DNA from: Hydractinia symbiolongicarpus
Lineage: Eukaryota > Cnidaria > Hydrozoa > Anthoathecata > Hydractiniidae
NCBI RefSeq assembly: GCF_029227915.1
Contig: NC_079878.1
Location: 35,305,501-35,369,500, forward strand
Direction of reading: 5' to 3'
Length of the DNA: 64,000 nucleotides
Shown here: piece by piece, positions 62,780 to 64,000 of the stretch
Layout of the letters: every line of letters starts with the position of its first letter
Position numbering within the stretch: position 1 is the stretch's first letter
Position numbers and translations under genes: made by a program
Notes under the pieces: model-generated
Told to the model about the DNA's origin: nothing
The model's input: only the letters and a program-made list of their open reading frames with translations
The model's database searches: none

Positions 62780-64000
62780 AATGAACTGTAGTTTTGGAAA
62801 CTGTCTCTATTTTCTAAGCGCGCGCTAACGGCTAGGATTGGTCCCACTGTAACAAATGACTTATTTATCTAAATTGTTAAACAAAGCGCTGCCACAGCGC
62901 CCAGTGTAATTGCTGAGATACAGCAATCATGTCAAATTAAGAAGAATGTTATTTTTTAGAGTCCAATTGTGTCATTTATCTCATTTATAAAGTCAAAGTC
63001 CAAAATGAGTTCAATTAAGTCTCACAATCAATCGTTTCACTGTTAAAAGCGGTGCAAGCTAGTAATGTCCGAAAAATATCGCTTAATACATGTTGGTACG
63101 AATATGTGACGCAAGCGTTGTACCTGAAACGGACTGATACGGTTAGAAAGTCAATGAAATGTAGTTTTGGAAACTGTCTCTATTTTCTCAGCGCTCGCTA
63201 ACGGCTAGGATTGGTCCCACAGTAACAAATGACTTATTTATCTAACTTTTTAAATGAAACGCTACCACAGCGCCCAGTGTAATCGCTGAGATACAGCAAT
63301 CATGTCAAAATAAGAAGAATATTATTTTTCAGAGTCCAATTGTGTTATTTATCTCATTTATAAAGTCAAAGTCCAAAATCAGTTCAATTAAGTCTCACAG
63401 TCAATCGTTTCACTGTTAAAAGCGGTGCAAGCTACTAATGTCAGAAAAATATCGCTAAATACATGTTGGTACGAATATGTGACGCAGCTGTTTTAACTCA
63501 AACGGATTGATACCGATAGGAATTTATGGAAATGTAATTTTTGAAACAGTCTCTATTTCTTTACGCGCGCTAAGGGCTAGGATTGGTCCCACAGTAAAAA
63601 ATGGCTTATTTATCTAAATTTTTATTTAAGGCGCTACCACAGCGCCTAGTGTAATCGCTGAGTTCCAGCAATCAAGTCAAGTTAAGAATAAAGTTATTTC
63701 TTGGAGTACACTTGCCTCATTTGTTACATTCACAAGGTCAAAGTCCAAAACCAGTTCAATAAAGTCCCACAGTCAATGGTTTCACTGGTAAAAACGATGC
63801 CACCTAGTAATGTCAAAAGAATATCGCTAAACACATGTTGGTACGAATATGAAACGCAAGCATTGTACCTGAAACGGACTAATACCGTGAGAAAGTCAAT
63901 GAAATGTAGTTTTGGAAACTGTCTCTCTTCTCTGGGCGCGCGCTAACGGCTTGGATTGGTCCCACAGTAACAAATGACTTATTTATATAAATTTTTTAAT
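62780..64000 (+). repeat. Copy of the 58.27-59.49 kb segment (offset 4512 bp)
   Basis: From the variant GAACTGTAGTTTTGG onward the sequence follows 58270-59490 almost exactly, including the AAACACATGTTGG and GGCGCGCGCTAACGGCTTGG variants, and runs off the window end. Confidence 0.8.

Larger units (their letters stand above)
42320..64000 (+). repeat. Tandem satellite array, right part (about 372-bp monomer)
   Basis: The same monomer family as the left part resumes in exact register directly after the transposon: the base after the insertion continues the sequence interrupted at 34960. Subtypes in the right part are mainly those found at 21-34 kb, followed by a different set after 51 kb with GTAAAAAATGGCTTATTT and GGCGCGCGCTAACGGCTTGG variants. 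The array runs off the window end. No genes are supported. Confidence 0.97.

Noticed and set aside
755-64000. Recurring 60-81-codon open frames in the satellite (plus-strand starts at ATGCAACCTAG, minus-strand starts opposite GGTGCCACAG).
   Set aside because: They are copies of the same stretch of the monomer, are interrupted in many sibling monomers, have no conserved protein features, and differ among copies by changes that follow the DNA subtype rather than codon position.
1-64000. CENP-B box (TTCG....A..CGGG) in the satellite.
   Set aside because: No match to the core bases was found in the monomers read; TTTCGCTATATA and TTTTCGCGGGGCGC lack the required spacing.
1-64000. tRNA- or SINE-derived origin of the monomer (Pol III A and B boxes).
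   Set aside because: CAGTTCAATTAAGTCC resembles a B box only partly (it lacks the final conserved C), and no A box lies at suitable spacing.

Overview
The window is eukaryotic, and most likely from an AT-rich invertebrate genome. It is almost entirely one tandem satellite array, interrupted once by a 7.36 kb DNA transposon that carries a spliced gene. Bacterial signs (operons, Shine-Dalgarno starts, long unspliced genes) are absent. The gene has nine short GT-AG introns (92-424 bp). From memory, its protein resembles a large group of uncharacterised transposase-like proteins in cnidarians, sponges and other invertebrates. A sponge or cnidarian is therefore my best guess, but the sequence does not prove it.

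Layout. Positions 1-34960 and 42320-64000 are satellite, about 150 monomers of roughly 372 bp, all in the same orientation. The array is layered into higher-order repeats (HORs) whose period changes along the window: 1148/1179 bp (3 monomers) in the first 10 kb, 742 bp near 14 kb, 3682 and 2233 bp at 16.5-24.6 kb, 4059 bp twice at 24-32 kb, runs of single 373-bp monomers at 33-34 and 48-51 kb, 9-mer and 7-mer units averaging 2981 bp at 51-60 kb, and a 4512-bp offset copy at the right end. A block of about 6 kb left of the transposon recurs to its right at an offset of 15055 bp, or 7694 bp once the transposon is discounted. Small rearrangements include a 62-bp inverted piece near 10.0 kb, a 43-bp out-of-register duplication near 60.69 kb, a 73-bp deletion monomer and a hybrid-monomer junction near 6.68 kb.

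The transposon (34961-42319) has perfect 27-bp terminal inverted repeats and lies exactly in a GGTACC site of the satellite. The uninterrupted version of the same site is present elsewhere in the window (for example at 21719-21722). Its minus-strand gene (ATG at 41812, stop at 35925) reconstructs into ten exons with consistent phases at every junction and an uninterrupted frame of 3795 nt (1264 residues). It therefore looks young and potentially autonomous. The protein has an N-terminal His/Cys-rich region, nuclear-localisation-like basic stretches, a helix-turn-helix-like segment, acidic candidate catalytic positions, a Cys cluster, a SAP-like segment and a helical C-terminus. I cannot assign it to a named superfamily. 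One intron carries an antisense remnant resembling the C-terminal tail of a LINE reverse transcriptase.

No rRNA, tRNA, CRISPR array or host gene was found. The many 60-81-codon open frames in the satellite are by-products of the repeat and are not annotated as genes.
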